Translations under genes and position numbers: made by a program
The notes under the pieces: generated by a model
The model's database searches: none
The model's input: only the letters and a program-made list of their open reading frames with translations
Told to the model about the DNA's origin: nothing
Shown: positions 1 through 8,282 of the stretch, piece by piece
How positions within the stretch are numbered: the stretch's first letter is position 1
Layout of the letters: each line of letters opens with the position of its first letter
Assembly (NCBI GenBank): GCA_023395555.1
Contig: JAEWYQ010000071.1
Location: 1 to 49,972 of the forward strand
Length of the DNA stretch: 49,972 nt
Origin: Bacillota bacterium
GTDB taxonomy: Bacteria; Bacillota; Clostridia; Lachnospirales; Lachnospiraceae
Reading direction: 5' to 3'

Positions 1-38
1 GAATAGGTGTGAACAACGTACCAATTAGCCTCTGACAT
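1..38 (-). CDS. nusG: Transcription termination/antitermination factor NusG, N-terminal fragment
   Basis: The first 12 codons read MSEANWYVVHTY, the characteristic start of NusG; the rest lies outside the window. A Shine-Dalgarno AAGGGTGAGG precedes the ATG at 38. The gene follows secE by 10 bases in the same direction, the classic secE-nusG pair. NusG binds RNA polymerase and modulates pausing and termination. The identity rests on this short N-terminus plus the gene order. Confidence 0.85.
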   Translation of the reverse strand, partial: MSEANWYVVHTY

Positions 39-48
39 ATCCTCACCC

Positions 49-261
49 TTATCCTAAAAAGATTCCAATACCGAGTTCAATAACATAATCCAGTACGTAA
101 ATAATTAATCCCAAGATAACGGTAACACTAATGACAGCTACTGACTGCTTTAAAAGGGACTCTTTGTCCGGCCATACGATTTTCTTAAACTCGGACTTCA
201 TACCTTTAAACCAGCTTTTCTTTGGAGCTTTCTCGGTTGTAGTATTTGCCATCTCTCCCAT
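49..261 (-). CDS. secE: Preprotein translocase subunit SecE
   Basis: A 70-residue protein with a basic N-terminal region, the SecE signature around FKGMKSEFKKIVWPDKESL, and one C-terminal membrane segment (about residues 43-66). SecE is the small essential clamp subunit of the SecYEG channel. Single-membrane-span SecE of this size is normal for Firmicutes. It sits between rpmG (23 bases upstream) and nusG (10 bases downstream), the conserved order. The ATG at 261 has AGGA about 9 bases upstream; an alternative ATG at 252 is less well placed. Confidence 0.93.
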   Translation of the reverse strand: MGEMANTTTEKAPKKSWFKGMKSEFKKIVWPDKESLLKQSVAVISVTVILGLIIYVLDYVIELGIGIFLG

Positions 262-284
262 GTCTTCTTTTCCTTTCAGATTAA

Positions 285-434
285 TTATTTTGTCTCTTTG
301 TGCATTGTGTGGGTTCTGCAGAACTTACAATACTTCTTTGTTTCCATTCTGTCCGGGTGTAACTTCTTTTCCTTGGTTGTGTTGTAATTGCGTTGCTTGC
401 AATCCGTACATGCCAATGTGATTTTTACGCGCAC
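285..434 (-). CDS. rpmG: 50S ribosomal protein L33
   Basis: A 49-codon GTG-started gene that is easily missed. It translates as [18 protein letters not shown] and continues into a KKYCKFC-type ending. This is a zinc-type L33: two Cys pairs (CxxC near residues 9-12 and CKFC near residues 36-39) form the zinc site. A strong GGAGGTG lies 7 bases before the GTG. Gene order rpmG-secE-nusG supports it. An opposite-strand ORF covers part of this stretch but has no family resemblance. Confidence 0.93.
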   Translation of the reverse strand: MRVKITLACTDCKQRNYNTTKEKKLHPDRMETKKYCKFCRTHTMHKETK

Positions 435-539
435 AATATCCACCTCCGATTTCTCTTGTTACGCATGATCGTGTATACTTTTTGCCTGACGGAGAACTTT
501 TTTAGGCATAAAAAAAAAGCCCTCTTACCTCGCCTTTTT

Positions 540-569
540 ACTATAGCATATCTGACGATGGTACGTCAA
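540..569 (-). promoter_or_regulatory. Sigma-A promoter of rpmG-secE-nusG
   Basis: On the minus strand, TTGACG (564-569) and TATAGT (540-545) are separated by 18 bases, followed by an A/T-rich leader of about 100 bases to the rpmG GTG. It is the best promoter match between the subtilase stop and rpmG. Confidence 0.7.
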
Positions 570-630
570 TATTTTTTTTCAGATCTGAATATTTTCCTTC
601 AAGCATTCAGAATACCCCACTTCGTAAGAA

Positions 631-673
631 ATGTCAATGTTATATTCCACATTTCAGAATATAACATCGACAT
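631..673 (-). terminator. AT-rich hairpin downstream of the subtilase gene
   Basis: Arms 631-647 and 657-673 pair over 17 positions with one mismatch (a wobble in RNA) around a 9-base loop. It lies 33 bases after the subtilase stop and upstream of the rpmG promoter, where a terminator is expected. No clear U-tract follows, so termination is an inference. Confidence 0.4.
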
Positions 674-705
674 CAAATTGCTTCCTTTGGCGCCTGCAGG
701 CATTC

Positions 706-2934
706 CTATCCGGAGGAATTAATCCTGACCGTGATCTTACATGATGTTCTGCTTCCGCTTGATGCCCTCGCCGTAATAACCGCCGTTCCCTCCTGAAGCG
801 CCGTTATCTTCCCTTCGGAGGTGACCCTCGCCACCTTGTCATTGGAGGAGGTATAGCTGATCCGGTCTGTTGAGGTGTCAGGCACCAGATCGGCGTGAAG
901 GGCGTATTGATCGCCGACCTTCATGGTCCATTCTTTCCGGGCTATCTTTATTTCTTCGGATTTTACGGTTTTCACCCTTATTGTCTCAACCGTCATATTC
1001 CCCCTGTTGTCAATTCCGAAGATGGTATAGACGCCATCCTTCACCACCTTGAAGGACGCCTTTCCGTTCTTCTCTTCCAGCTCTATTCCCATGTCTTCCG
1101 GAAGAAATTCTTCCGCTGTCCGAATACCGGGCAGATATTCCACCCTTCTTAAGCCGCTCTGGGAATCAGCAACCCGCAAGGTCACTGTTCTGGAGGAATA
1201 ATTGTCTTTTACCGTATAAGCGGCATGGATCTTCGGGCCGGTTGTATCCGGCCGGACTTCATATATCCGGACGGTATCATTGCCGGCATAATCCGATGCA
1301 TAGAAGGTGTACTTTCCCGCCTTGGACAGCCGAAGCGTATTATTCTCTACCGCCAGGCCTCCCGTGCCTCTGGCAAAGTCTTCCGCCGTCTTCTCTCCTG
1401 CACTCCAGCGCAGCACCCTTACACCGGAGCCTCCTGCATCCGAAGCATTCACCGATACCAGCATCTCACTGTTGTCATACTCTGTGTTCAGATCTATAAC
1501 CGGCGCCTCAGTGTCCTCTATCAGGGAACCGGCGGCCAGCAGGGTCCGGTATGCGCTGGGTATTCCCGCATATCTGAGATATTCTCCAAGCTCCGGCAGG
1601 GGCTTGAGATTGTTCAATATAATTTCCTTGGCTTCGGCGGGATAGATCTGACCGCTGCAGGCATAGAGCATGGCAGCTACTGCGGATACCTGAGGGGCCG
1701 CCATGGAGGATCCGCTCATGGAGCTGTAATTCCCCACGATGGTGCTTAAGATATCCTCTCCCGGCGCCGCCAGATCCACTGTATCGGAACCGTAATTAGA
1801 CAGACCCGTCAGCTCTCCCGAAGAATCAATGAAGGTAACGGAGATCAGATTATCCAGTTCCAGACTCGCCGGATAGACCGGTACTTTATTGTTGTTCTCT
1901 CCTGTATTTCCGGCAGCGGCAATAAACAGCATATCAGATTCCTGCATTACCTGCTTCAGAGCCGCCGTGTAGGAAGAGGTTCCCCAGCTGAGATTGCAGA
2001 TATCCGCTCCCATCCTGGTGGCATATTTTATTGCCTCTACCGCAGAGGCCAGGCTGCCGGTGCCCTTCGGCCCTCCGTTTATTTTCAAAGACATGATCTT
2101 TACATCAATTTTGGATGCCACTCCCGCTACTCCGATGCCGTTATCCAGGGTGGCCCCGATAATCCCCGCCACATGAGTTCCGTGATCATCATTATCCTCA
2201 CGGGAGGCGATATTCATGTCTAATTTACTGGAATAACTGTAGTGGCAGACGGTATCGTCATCATTATAGAAATCCCAGCCGTAGACATCATCCACATATC
2301 CGTTGTTGTCGTTGTCGATCCCATCTCCCGGAATCTCCCCCGGATTGATCCACATGTGATTTACAAGGTCGGGATGATTATAGTCCACACCGGTATCAAT
2401 TACCGCTACAACAACTTCCCTATGATCGGAAAGTTCATTATCCAACATCCCCCAGGCCTTTATTATATCCATGTCCACACCCTGAACCGCAGGCTTATTC
2501 ATCCGTCCCAGCTCTGACAGATAGACATACTGGCCTGGATTTTCAATAGCCCATTGGGCGTCCGCATAGGTGTCACTGCTAAAACTCAGGGTGGATACCG
2601 GTACATTGCTCTGCGCCTGTGCCACCCGGTCCTCCCGATTCAGGCTCCGCAGTATATCATAATAAGAAGAACTGTCTTTCACATGAAAAAGCACATAATC
2701 ATCAATATGCCTGAGAACCTCCAGCTGCCCGTCATATTGGGCCGCGTATTCCTCCAGCTCTTCCGGTCCGATCTCCTGCTTGAAAATGGCAACGATCTCC
2801 CCGTCTGATTCCCGATAGTCCCTAAGCTCCCTCCGGCTCAGGAAGCCCGTAAAAAGCGCGGTGATGAAAGCTGCTGACAGCAGTAATGTGAAAACCATAT
2901 TCTGTTTATGTCGTTTTTGCTCTCTTTTCATCAT
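706..2934 (-). CDS. Membrane-anchored subtilisin-like serine protease (S8) with C-terminal Big_2 domain
   Basis: About 742 residues from the ATG pair at 2934/2931. A basic N-terminus and a hydrophobic segment (about residues 14-33) form a signal anchor, so the enzyme probably faces outside. The catalytic triad is complete: Asp in VIDTGVDY (about 180), His in HGTHVAG (about 251) and Ser in GSSMAAP (about 410). The oxyanion Asn is in AAAGN. An insert rich in DGIDNDNNGYVDD looks calcium-binding. After two beta-rich repeats, the last 75 residues form a bacterial Ig-like (Big_2) domain with the SSNDKVARVTSEGKI motif. The frame stays open to 3015, but no ribosome site precedes that ATG. Its substrate cannot be told from the sequence. 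Confidence 0.88.
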   Translation of the reverse strand: MMKREQKRHKQNMVFTLLLSAAFITALFTGFLSRRELRDYRESDGEIVAIFKQEIGPEELEEYAAQYDGQLEVLRHIDDYVLFHVKDSSSYYDILRSLNREDRVAQAQSNVPVSTLSFSSDTYADAQWAIENPGQYVYLSELGRMNKPAVQGVDMDIIKAWGMLDNELSDHREVVVAVIDTGVDYNHPDLVNHMWINPGEIPGDGIDNDNNGYVDDVYGWDFYNDDDTVCHYSYSSKLDMNIASREDNDDHGTHVAGIIGATLDNGIGVAGVASKIDVKIMSLKINGGPKGTGSLASAVEAIKYATRMGADICNLSWGTSSYTAALKQVMQESDMLFIAAAGNTGENNNKVPVYPASLELDNLISVTFIDSSGELTGLSNYGSDTVDLAAPGEDILSTIVGNYSSMSGSSMAAPQVSAVAAMLYACSGQIYPAEAKEIILNNLKPLPELGEYLRYAGIPSAYRTLLAAGSLIEDTEAPVIDLNTEYDNSEMLVSVNASDAGGSGVRVLRWSAGEKTAEDFARGTGGLAVENNTLRLSKAGKYTFYASDYAGNDTVRIYEVRPDTTGPKIHAAYTVKDNYSSRTVTLRVADSQSGLRRVEYLPGIRTAEEFLPEDMGIELEEKNGKASFKVVKDGVYTIFGIDNRGNMTVETIRVKTVKSEEIKIARKEWTMKVGDQYALHADLVPDTSTDRISYTSSNDKVARVTSEGKITALQEGTAVITARASSGSRTSCKITVRINSSG

Positions 2935-3026
2935 ATCTGTTCCCGCCTTTTTCGCACTCCGCGCTGCCAAATACAACCTTTTCTTACTTTTTATCCTATG
3001 CGTTGTTATTGGCATTTCTGTGGCAG

Positions 3027-3050
3027 AATTATAACAAATTTGTTATAATT
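3027..3050. promoter_or_regulatory. Perfect 24-bp palindrome with divergent extended -10 boxes
   Basis: AATTATAACAAA is followed directly by its exact reverse complement. Each strand therefore carries TGTTATAAT, an extended -10 element. The palindrome lies between the divergent subtilase and AraC genes and could be a two-way promoter or an operator. The -35 regions are weak. Confidence 0.5.
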
Positions 3051-3143
3051 ATTATATTAGTATTGCTTAACTGTTGCCCTTGCACTATATTAGTTTTCAT
3101 AATTTGTCATATCTTGGTAGTGCAATTTTTACTATAATATGCT

Positions 3144-3204
3144 ATGATTAAAGCAATATCTTGTATCTGGAAATGTGTGCAGCACCTTTTGACGCTTTAA
3201 TCAT
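3144..3204 (+). promoter_or_regulatory. Leader inverted repeat ahead of the AraC-type regulator
   Basis: Arms ATGATTAAAGC (3144-3154) and GCTTTAATCAT (3194-3204) are perfect 11-base complements with a 39-base loop, ending 31 bases before the ribosome binding site. It could be a leader hairpin or paired operator half-sites. A second dyad, TTGCACTA (3080-3087) with TAGTGCAA (3118-3125), lies just upstream. Confidence 0.4.
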
Positions 3205-3243
3205 GCTGTGCTTGAATAAATGATTGATAATGGAGGTGTGTTA

Positions 3244-4524
3244 ATGAATTATCCTAACAACCAGGTAGGTTACACTGATCCGAAAGAATTCTGGGATAGT
3301 CTGCATCTGGATATTCTCACTTCCAATCAGAATATCTCACAGAACGACTATCGTTCTTTTATAGAAAGAAGCTTTGTTTTCTCTATGTTTTTCCGGGGCT
3401 GTCATCCGTTGGAGCTTCGGGGCTTCCGCCGGCTTCTGGATCTCCAGGAATATGGCTACTGTATTATACTGGATCTGCCCGAGCTGCAGCAGGCCGGTCT
3501 GAACGAGGAGACCACGGACGAACTGGAGATCTATTATTTTATCCATAACCTGTTTACGGATCATAACCAGTTCCCGGATCACCGCCTGTACATCGGACCG
3601 CTCTTTGCCAACCGCGTCTGCCTGCTGGTGACCTGCGCCGCTCCTGTACCGGAGAACCACAGGGAGGAAAGTCTTGCCCTCAGTCTGGAGTTACAGAAGG
3701 AACTGAAGCAGCAATTCCAGATCAATCCCTCCATTGCCGTCGGGAGCCTGCAAAGTATCAATGCAATCTATACTTCTTTTATTGATGCTCTCTCCGCTCT
3801 ATATTTCCGGCGTTCCGAGCCGATTATTTATTATCAGGACAAGACACTGACCGCCTCCGGGATGGATTTTGACTATCTGCTGGCGGAGAAATACCTGTTG
3901 GAGGCCATCCGGCTGCGCAAGACCGATTCCTATGATTATTTTGCTCTGATTATGGACTGGGTGCGTAATTTCTGTGATGATACGAAGAGGGACAAGATTC
4001 TGGAGCTTCTGGTGTTGTCCAGCCATTCCATGAGGCTGGATAACCAGGAGGAAGTACCCTTTATAAGCTATACCGGAGTAGCCAGGGAGTTGATGGAATT
4101 AGAAGGCGACGCGTTGATCGAATGCGCTTATAAGAATTTTATGTTTCTTACCAGTTATGTAAAACCCCAGAGCAATATCGACTATTCCAACCACATTGTG
4201 CAGGCCACCAAGGAGTATCTGGAGACACATTACGCGGAGGAAATCACCCTGGAGGATGCGGCGGAGCAGGTGAATATCAGCCCCCAATATTTCAGCAAGC
4301 TAATCAAGAAAACCACGGGCTTTAATTTTATTGACTGGCTTTCCATCCTTCGGGTAAAGAAAGCAAAGGAGCTGCTGACCAACTCCAATCTTACGGTCAA
4401 GGAAGTATGCTATATGGTGGGATATAAGGATCCCAACTACTTCAGCCGTATTTTCAAGAAACGGATTGGCATCACTCCCAGCGAGTACGTAAAAACCAGC
4501 TCCTATTTTAACAATAAGAGCTGA
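3244..4524 (+). CDS. AraC-family transcriptional regulator
   Basis: 426 residues from the ATG at 3244, which has GGAGGTG 7 bases upstream; an in-frame ATG at 3220 lacks this site. The last 100 residues are a standard AraC double helix-turn-helix: the first helix pair around ITLEDAAEQVNISPQYFSKL, the second ending in the family signature GYKDPNYFSRIFKKRIGITP. The N-terminal 300 residues resemble the degenerate GGDEF-like middle region of YesN-type response regulators, but no receiver domain is present. It is divergent from the subtilase gene, so it may control that gene; the signal is unknown. Its 3' end overlaps the convergent FliD-like gene by 17 bases. Confidence 0.85.
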   Translation: MNYPNNQVGYTDPKEFWDSLHLDILTSNQNISQNDYRSFIERSFVFSMFFRGCHPLELRGFRRLLDLQEYGYCIILDLPELQQAGLNEETTDELEIYYFIHNLFTDHNQFPDHRLYIGPLFANRVCLLVTCAAPVPENHREESLALSLELQKELKQQFQINPSIAVGSLQSINAIYTSFIDALSALYFRRSEPIIYYQDKTLTASGMDFDYLLAEKYLLEAIRLRKTDSYDYFALIMDWVRNFCDDTKRDKILELLVLSSHSMRLDNQEEVPFISYTGVARELMELEGDALIECAYKNFMFLTSYVKPQSNIDYSNHIVQATKEYLETHYAEEITLEDAAEQVNISPQYFSKLIKKTTGFNFIDWLSILRVKKAKELLTNSNLTVKEVCYMVGYKDPNYFSRIFKKRIGITPSEYVKTSSYFNNKS

Positions 4525-5785
4525 AGAATAATCCGCTATACATAGAGGTTATATAAGGGTTGGGCCAGTTTCCGGCCTCCCTATTGGGGTAGGTAAGTAC
4601 CTTTTTATCCAGGTATTCCATAGGATTTATTGCAATGGCTTCCGCTTTGTCCATAAGCCTTGCAATAAAACCGTTCTCTCTGGTGAACAGGCTCTCCATC
4701 CCCTGATCCTGCGCAGCCATCACCGCCAGCGGGTCCTCAAGAGACAGCAGACCGCTGTCATCCGCCCGGATTCCGCAGGCTTCCAGCTCTTCGTGAAAGA
4801 TCTTCTCCAGGCCTTTCATCTCATTGAGGAACCTTGAGGCGCGATAATGCTCCTCATTGTCTCTGGTGCGGTTATGGGCAAGACGGATCATGCTGTTATA
4901 CGTGTCCAGCACTCTTTCTGTCTCGGCCAGAATTCTCTCACTGTCAGAAACCAGCCGGATACTAACCGGCTTCTCACTGACCGCCTTCAGGGTAATCCGC
5001 AGCTTTCCTTCCAAAGTAAAGACATTAGTGGCCGTCTGATGGCTGACCTCGTTGAGGGCAAACCCGGCCGGTATGGATCTCTCCTCTATCCGGTTCATTC
5101 CAAAATACTCTGCCAGCCCTGTCTTCCCGGCCTCCGAATCCGAAAATTGAAAAACCGGCTCTCCGTTCTTTCCCGCCTGATCGGACAAAATGGACAGTCT
5201 CCCATATTCCCTTCTGCCGCCTGCCTCTACCGAGACTCTGATTCCGGGCACCGTCTGGTTCAGATACTTCGCGATCCTCGTTAATGCCTCCTGATTTTCC
5301 ATCTTCCTTTCATGCAAGTAAGTGAGATCCTGATTCTGATCGCCTACTCTCACATGGAACTCATAGGTTCCCGGCGGCAGCCCCTGAGAAGTCAGCATCA
5401 GATCCTTGCCGTTGTTCTTCTGGGGTGATGCCAGAGAGGTGACCGCAAGGGTCATGGTCTCCGGAAGTCCCTGGGTGTCTTCCTGCAGCAGACTGGCTTC
5501 CAATATCCCCTCATCACTGACTGAGACGGCCTTGGATGCCCAAAGCGGGTTCTCCGGCTGAACCAGGGCGGAGAGCCTGCTCTTCAACTCAAGGGCAGCT
5601 TCCTTGATGCCAAAGGCATATTCCTGGTTTTCCTTCGACAGATTCACCTTATAGAGAGGAGAGGATTTGTTCTGGTTTATGATATTATAGTATACCTTTT
5701 TCAATTCACTTCTTTTATGAACCGGATACAGAATCTCCTTTTTTACCGGATAGCTTTCCAGTAAATAGTTATATACCATTGACAT
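4508..5785 (-). CDS. FliD-like protein (flagellar hook-associated protein 2 related)
   Basis: About 425 residues starting MSMVYNYLLE at the ATG at 5785, which has AGGAGG 7 bases upstream; a GTG at 5791 is less well placed. The middle (about residues 115-240) looks like the beta-rich D2/D3 domains of FliD. The C-terminal third contains DTYNSMIRLA and an EACGIRADDSGLLSL stretch, like the FliD helical end (YNsli, iGI..dG.L). It is shorter than full FliD and no other flagellar gene is in the window, so it may be a secreted filament-related or unrelated surface protein. No signal peptide is visible. Confidence 0.5.
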   Translation of the reverse strand: MSMVYNYLLESYPVKKEILYPVHKRSELKKVYYNIINQNKSSPLYKVNLSKENQEYAFGIKEAALELKSRLSALVQPENPLWASKAVSVSDEGILEASLLQEDTQGLPETMTLAVTSLASPQKNNGKDLMLTSQGLPPGTYEFHVRVGDQNQDLTYLHERKMENQEALTRIAKYLNQTVPGIRVSVEAGGRREYGRLSILSDQAGKNGEPVFQFSDSEAGKTGLAEYFGMNRIEERSIPAGFALNEVSHQTATNVFTLEGKLRITLKAVSEKPVSIRLVSDSERILAETERVLDTYNSMIRLAHNRTRDNEEHYRASRFLNEMKGLEKIFHEELEACGIRADDSGLLSLEDPLAVMAAQDQGMESLFTRENGFIARLMDKAEAIAINPMEYLDKKVLTYPNREAGNWPNPYITSMYSGLFFSSYC

Positions 5786-5810
5786 ATCCACTCCTCCTCT
5801 CCCTGTTATT

Positions 5811-5825
5811 ATGACCGGCGGTCAT
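5811..5825. promoter_or_regulatory. Palindrome ATGACCGGCGGTCAT in the FliD-like gene leader
   Basis: A perfect 7-1-7 palindrome between the predicted promoter and the ribosome binding site of the FliD-like gene. It is placed as an operator or a small hairpin would be. A second palindrome, GGACAAATGTCC, lies at 5889-5900, just upstream of the -35 box. Confidence 0.4.
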
Positions 5826-5857
5826 TCCCCGGCTTTTCTTTCTGTTCTGTGAATCCA

Positions 5858-5885
5858 TTTTATAGTATTTGTGCGCAACATTCAA
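5858..5885 (-). promoter_or_regulatory. Promoter of the FliD-like gene
   Basis: On the minus strand, TTGAAT (5880-5885), a 16-base spacer and TATAAA (5858-5863). The start codon follows about 70 bases downstream. Confidence 0.5.
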
Positions 5886-5923
5886 GCAGGACAAATGTCC
5901 GTGTTTTCTATATCCAAATCTTT

Positions 5924-6040
5924 TGTTACAGTTCACAGCTGACTTGACGGAGGGTATAATGCCCCTGTAATGCACTGTATGAAAGACATGTATGTGAGGG
6001 GGCATTATACCCTCCGTCAAGTCAGCTGTGAACTGCAACA
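5924..6040. repeat. Long near-perfect inverted repeat (42-bp arms)
   Basis: Positions 5929-5965 and 5999-6035 are exact reverse complements over 37 bases. After one mismatch, 5924-5927 and 6037-6040 also pair. The loop is 33 bases (5966-5998) and has no ORF. It lies between the end of the rnf operon and the FliD-like promoter. It is much longer than a normal terminator stem and no U-tract follows on either strand. It could be a small palindromic mobile sequence or a strong RNA structure. Confidence 0.75.
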
Positions 6041-6056
6041 TTCTTTTAAATACAGT

Positions 6057-6095
6057 CAGAGGGAGAACCATGTCCTTCGCCTGGCTCCCCCTCTG
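6057..6095 (-). terminator. Probable terminator of the rnf operon
   Basis: Arms 6057-6070 and 6082-6095 pair over 14 positions with two imperfect pairs, giving a GC-rich stem 15 bases after the rnfB stop. On the minus strand it is followed by ACTGTATTTAAAAG, a weak U-rich tail. Confidence 0.5.
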
Positions 6096-6109
6096 AACTC
6101 TAACCTTCT

Positions 6110-6976
6110 TTATGCAGATTGCACCTGGATTATCTTAACCGGACATACTGCCGCACATTTGCCGCAATTGGTACATTTGCCGTAATCGATATAAGCCAGA
6201 TTATTATTCACATGGATCGCATCGAACTCACAGGCCTTCTCACAGAGCTTGCAGGCGATACAACCCACGGAGCAGGCCGCTTTCACATCCTTGCCCTTAT
6301 CCAGGGAGCTGCAGCCCACCAGATGCCTTGCGGCCGCAGGTACCATCTCGATGAGTTCATTGGGACATTGGGCGGTACAGGTGCTGCAGCCGGTGCATTT
6401 CTCCTTATCCACCACTGCTATGCCGTCTATGATATGGATTGCATCAAAGGCACAGACCCGGACACAGGAGCCAAAGCCCATGCAGCCATAGGTACATTTT
6501 TTATTCCCCCTGCCGGGAACGGCAGCCGCCTTATTGCAGTCCCTGACACCGTAATATTCATATTTCACCTGGGTTTTATCACAGGTTCCCATACATTTCA
6601 CATAGGCAACCTTCCGCTCGGTCTCCTCTATGACGGTTCCCAGAATTTCCGCAATCTTAAGATGGGCTTCCCTGTTGGCCACCGGGCAGGCACTGGCAGG
6701 CGCTTCCCCCTTGGCAATTGCTGCAGCCAGTCCGTCACAGCCGGGGTAACCACAGCCTCCGCAGTTGGCTCCCGGCAGCAGCTCCCGGACAAGAAGCTCC
6801 GTCTCATCCTGCTTCACCTCGAAGGTCTTAGCGGCAAAGCCGAGAAACAGTCCGATGAATAAGCCGACTCCCGCAACGATTGCAGTGGCAACCCCAACTC
6901 CCTGAAGGCTTACCGCGGCAAATACCTCTATTGTTCCGGAAAGAAAAGCATTCTGTAATATGTTCTGAATCAGCAT
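6110..6976 (-). CDS. rnfB: Rnf complex electron carrier subunit RnfB
   Basis: 288 residues. After an N-terminal membrane segment (about residues 25-48) comes a CxxCGYPGC motif (NCGGCGYPGCDG) typical of the RnfB [4Fe-4S] domain. Several cysteine clusters follow, including CMGFGSCVRVC, CTGCSTCTAQCP, CIACKLCEKAC and CTNCGKCAAVCP, as in ferredoxin-like domains. RnfB is the likely entry point for ferredoxin electrons in the Na+/H+-pumping ferredoxin:NAD+ oxidoreductase. It is the last gene of rnfCDGEAB, as usual in clostridia. GGGAGG lies 9 bases before the ATG, and rnfA ends 17 bases upstream. Confidence 0.95.
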   Translation of the reverse strand: MLIQNILQNAFLSGTIEVFAAVSLQGVGVATAIVAGVGLFIGLFLGFAAKTFEVKQDETELLVRELLPGANCGGCGYPGCDGLAAAIAKGEAPASACPVANREAHLKIAEILGTVIEETERKVAYVKCMGTCDKTQVKYEYYGVRDCNKAAAVPGRGNKKCTYGCMGFGSCVRVCAFDAIHIIDGIAVVDKEKCTGCSTCTAQCPNELIEMVPAAARHLVGCSSLDKGKDVKAACSVGCIACKLCEKACEFDAIHVNNNLAYIDYGKCTNCGKCAAVCPVKIIQVQSA

Positions 6977-6993
6977 TCTGTTTTTCCTCCCTT

Positions 6994-7566
6994 CTACAAT
7001 CCCGCAAATCCGAAGAATGCCATAGCCATCAGACCTGCTGTAATCAATACGATGGGTGAGCCCCGGAAGGACTTTGTAACATCGTTGTATTCAATCCGCT
7101 CACGGATTCCCGCCATAATAATGATGGCAATTGTAAATCCGGCGCTGGTTCCAAATCCGTTGATGGTGCTGGAAAGCAGGTCGTATTCCTCCGTAACATT
7201 AATTAACGCCACACCGAGAACCGCACAGTTGGTGGTAATCAAGGGGAGGTATACGCCCAGGGCCTCGTAGAGCCCGCGGCTGTACTTCTTCAGTACCAGC
7301 TCCACGAACTGCACCAGGCAGGCAATCACCAGAATAAATACAATGGTCTGGAGATAGGCCATATCCAAAGGCACCAGCAGCCCTGTGTAGATGAGGCTGC
7401 ACAATGCGGAGGCTATGGTAATAACAAAGATAACTGCCGCCCCCATGCCTGCTGCCGTATTGGTCTTCTTTGATACGCCCAGAAAAGGGCACAAGCCAAG
7501 GAATTGACTTAAGACAACATTATTTACAAGAGCCGAGCCAACAATGATCATAATCAGATCCTTCAT
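6994..7566 (-). CDS. rnfA: Rnf complex membrane subunit RnfA
   Basis: 190 residues from the ATG at 7566 (AAGGAGG 10 bases upstream; a TTG at 7575 is too close to it). It is a polytopic protein of about six membrane segments with the RnfA/NqrE signature NNVVLSQFLGLCPFLGVSKK near the N-terminus. The conserved Cys there and another in the TTNCAVLGVAL segment match residues thought to hold the intramembrane iron-sulfur cluster with RnfE. It overlaps or abuts rnfE by a few bases, suggesting translational coupling. Confidence 0.95.
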   Translation of the reverse strand: MKDLIMIIVGSALVNNVVLSQFLGLCPFLGVSKKTNTAAGMGAAVIFVITIASALCSLIYTGLLVPLDMAYLQTIVFILVIACLVQFVELVLKKYSRGLYEALGVYLPLITTNCAVLGVALINVTEEYDLLSSTINGFGTSAGFTIAIIIMAGIRERIEYNDVTKSFRGSPIVLITAGLMAMAFFGFAGL

Positions 7567-7571
7567 CTTAA

Positions 7572-8282
7572 TCAATCCTCCTTATTCTTATTTTGTATTC
7601 CGGCTTCCTCCCGGCTGGCGCCGCCCATACAATGGGCGCAGTCGCCGCCGCAGCCGGTGCTGTTCTTCGCCTGGTCATTGGTTGCGGAGGGCAGCTTCAA
7701 TTTATTCTGAAGCGCCGTCAGAATCGCCAGGGTGAACAGGGCGCCGGGCGCCAGAATGAAGATGGTAATCGGCTCAAAGCTGTCCGGGGTGATCTTAAAG
7801 CCAAAGACACTTCCCGCTCCGAGGATCTCACGAAAGACACCAATGATGCTCAAGGCCAGGGTAAAGCCGAGGCCCATTCCAATTCCGTCAAACAGGGACA
7901 ATCCCACAGAGCTCTTTGCCGCATAAGCTTCCGCTCTGCCCAGAATGATACAGTTCACTACAATCAGAGGAATATAAATTCCCAGAAGCTGATTCACTAC
8001 CGGAACATAGGCCTCCAGAAGCAGCTGCACTACGGTAACCAGGGATGCAACCACCACAATATAGGCCGGAATACGAACCTTATCCGGGATGAGTTTACGC
8101 AGGGCGGAGATCAGCAGATTGGACATTGCCAATACCACCGTGGTGGTGAGACCCATATACAGGCCGTTATTACCGGAGGTGGTTACCGCCAGGGTCGGAC
8201 ACATTCCCAGCATGATGATAAAGGTAGGGTTTTCCTTAATTACACCGTTATAGATCCGTTCCGTATATTTGTTCATCTTCAT
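7572..8282 (-). CDS. rnfE: Rnf complex membrane subunit RnfE
   Basis: 236 residues; about six membrane segments with the RnfE/NqrD signatures ENPTFIIMLGMCPTLAVT and VNCIILGRAEAYA. It pairs with RnfA in the membrane. The start at 8282 has GGGAGG 9 bases upstream and overlaps the rnfG stop (ATGA). The last 35 residues form a hydrophilic tail with the cysteine run GCGGDCAHCMGG, beyond the usual family core; it could bind a metal or a cluster. Confidence 0.95.
   Translation of the reverse strand: MKMNKYTERIYNGVIKENPTFIIMLGMCPTLAVTTSGNNGLYMGLTTTVVLAMSNLLISALRKLIPDKVRIPAYIVVVASLVTVVQLLLEAYVPVVNQLLGIYIPLIVVNCIILGRAEAYAAKSSVGLSLFDGIGMGLGFTLALSIIGVFREILGAGSVFGFKITPDSFEPITIFILAPGALFTLAILTALQNKLKLPSATNDQAKNSTGCGGDCAHCMGGASREEAGIQNKNKED

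Noticed and set aside
874..886. GGTGTCAGGCACC inside the subtilase as a separate repeat feature
   Set aside because: It encodes a normal part of the Big_2 domain (VPDTS); kept only as a note on the window-end repeat.
6119..6862. 247-codon plus-strand ORF
   Set aside because: It lies wholly opposite rnfB, whose cysteine motifs are clear; no ribosome site or known domain.
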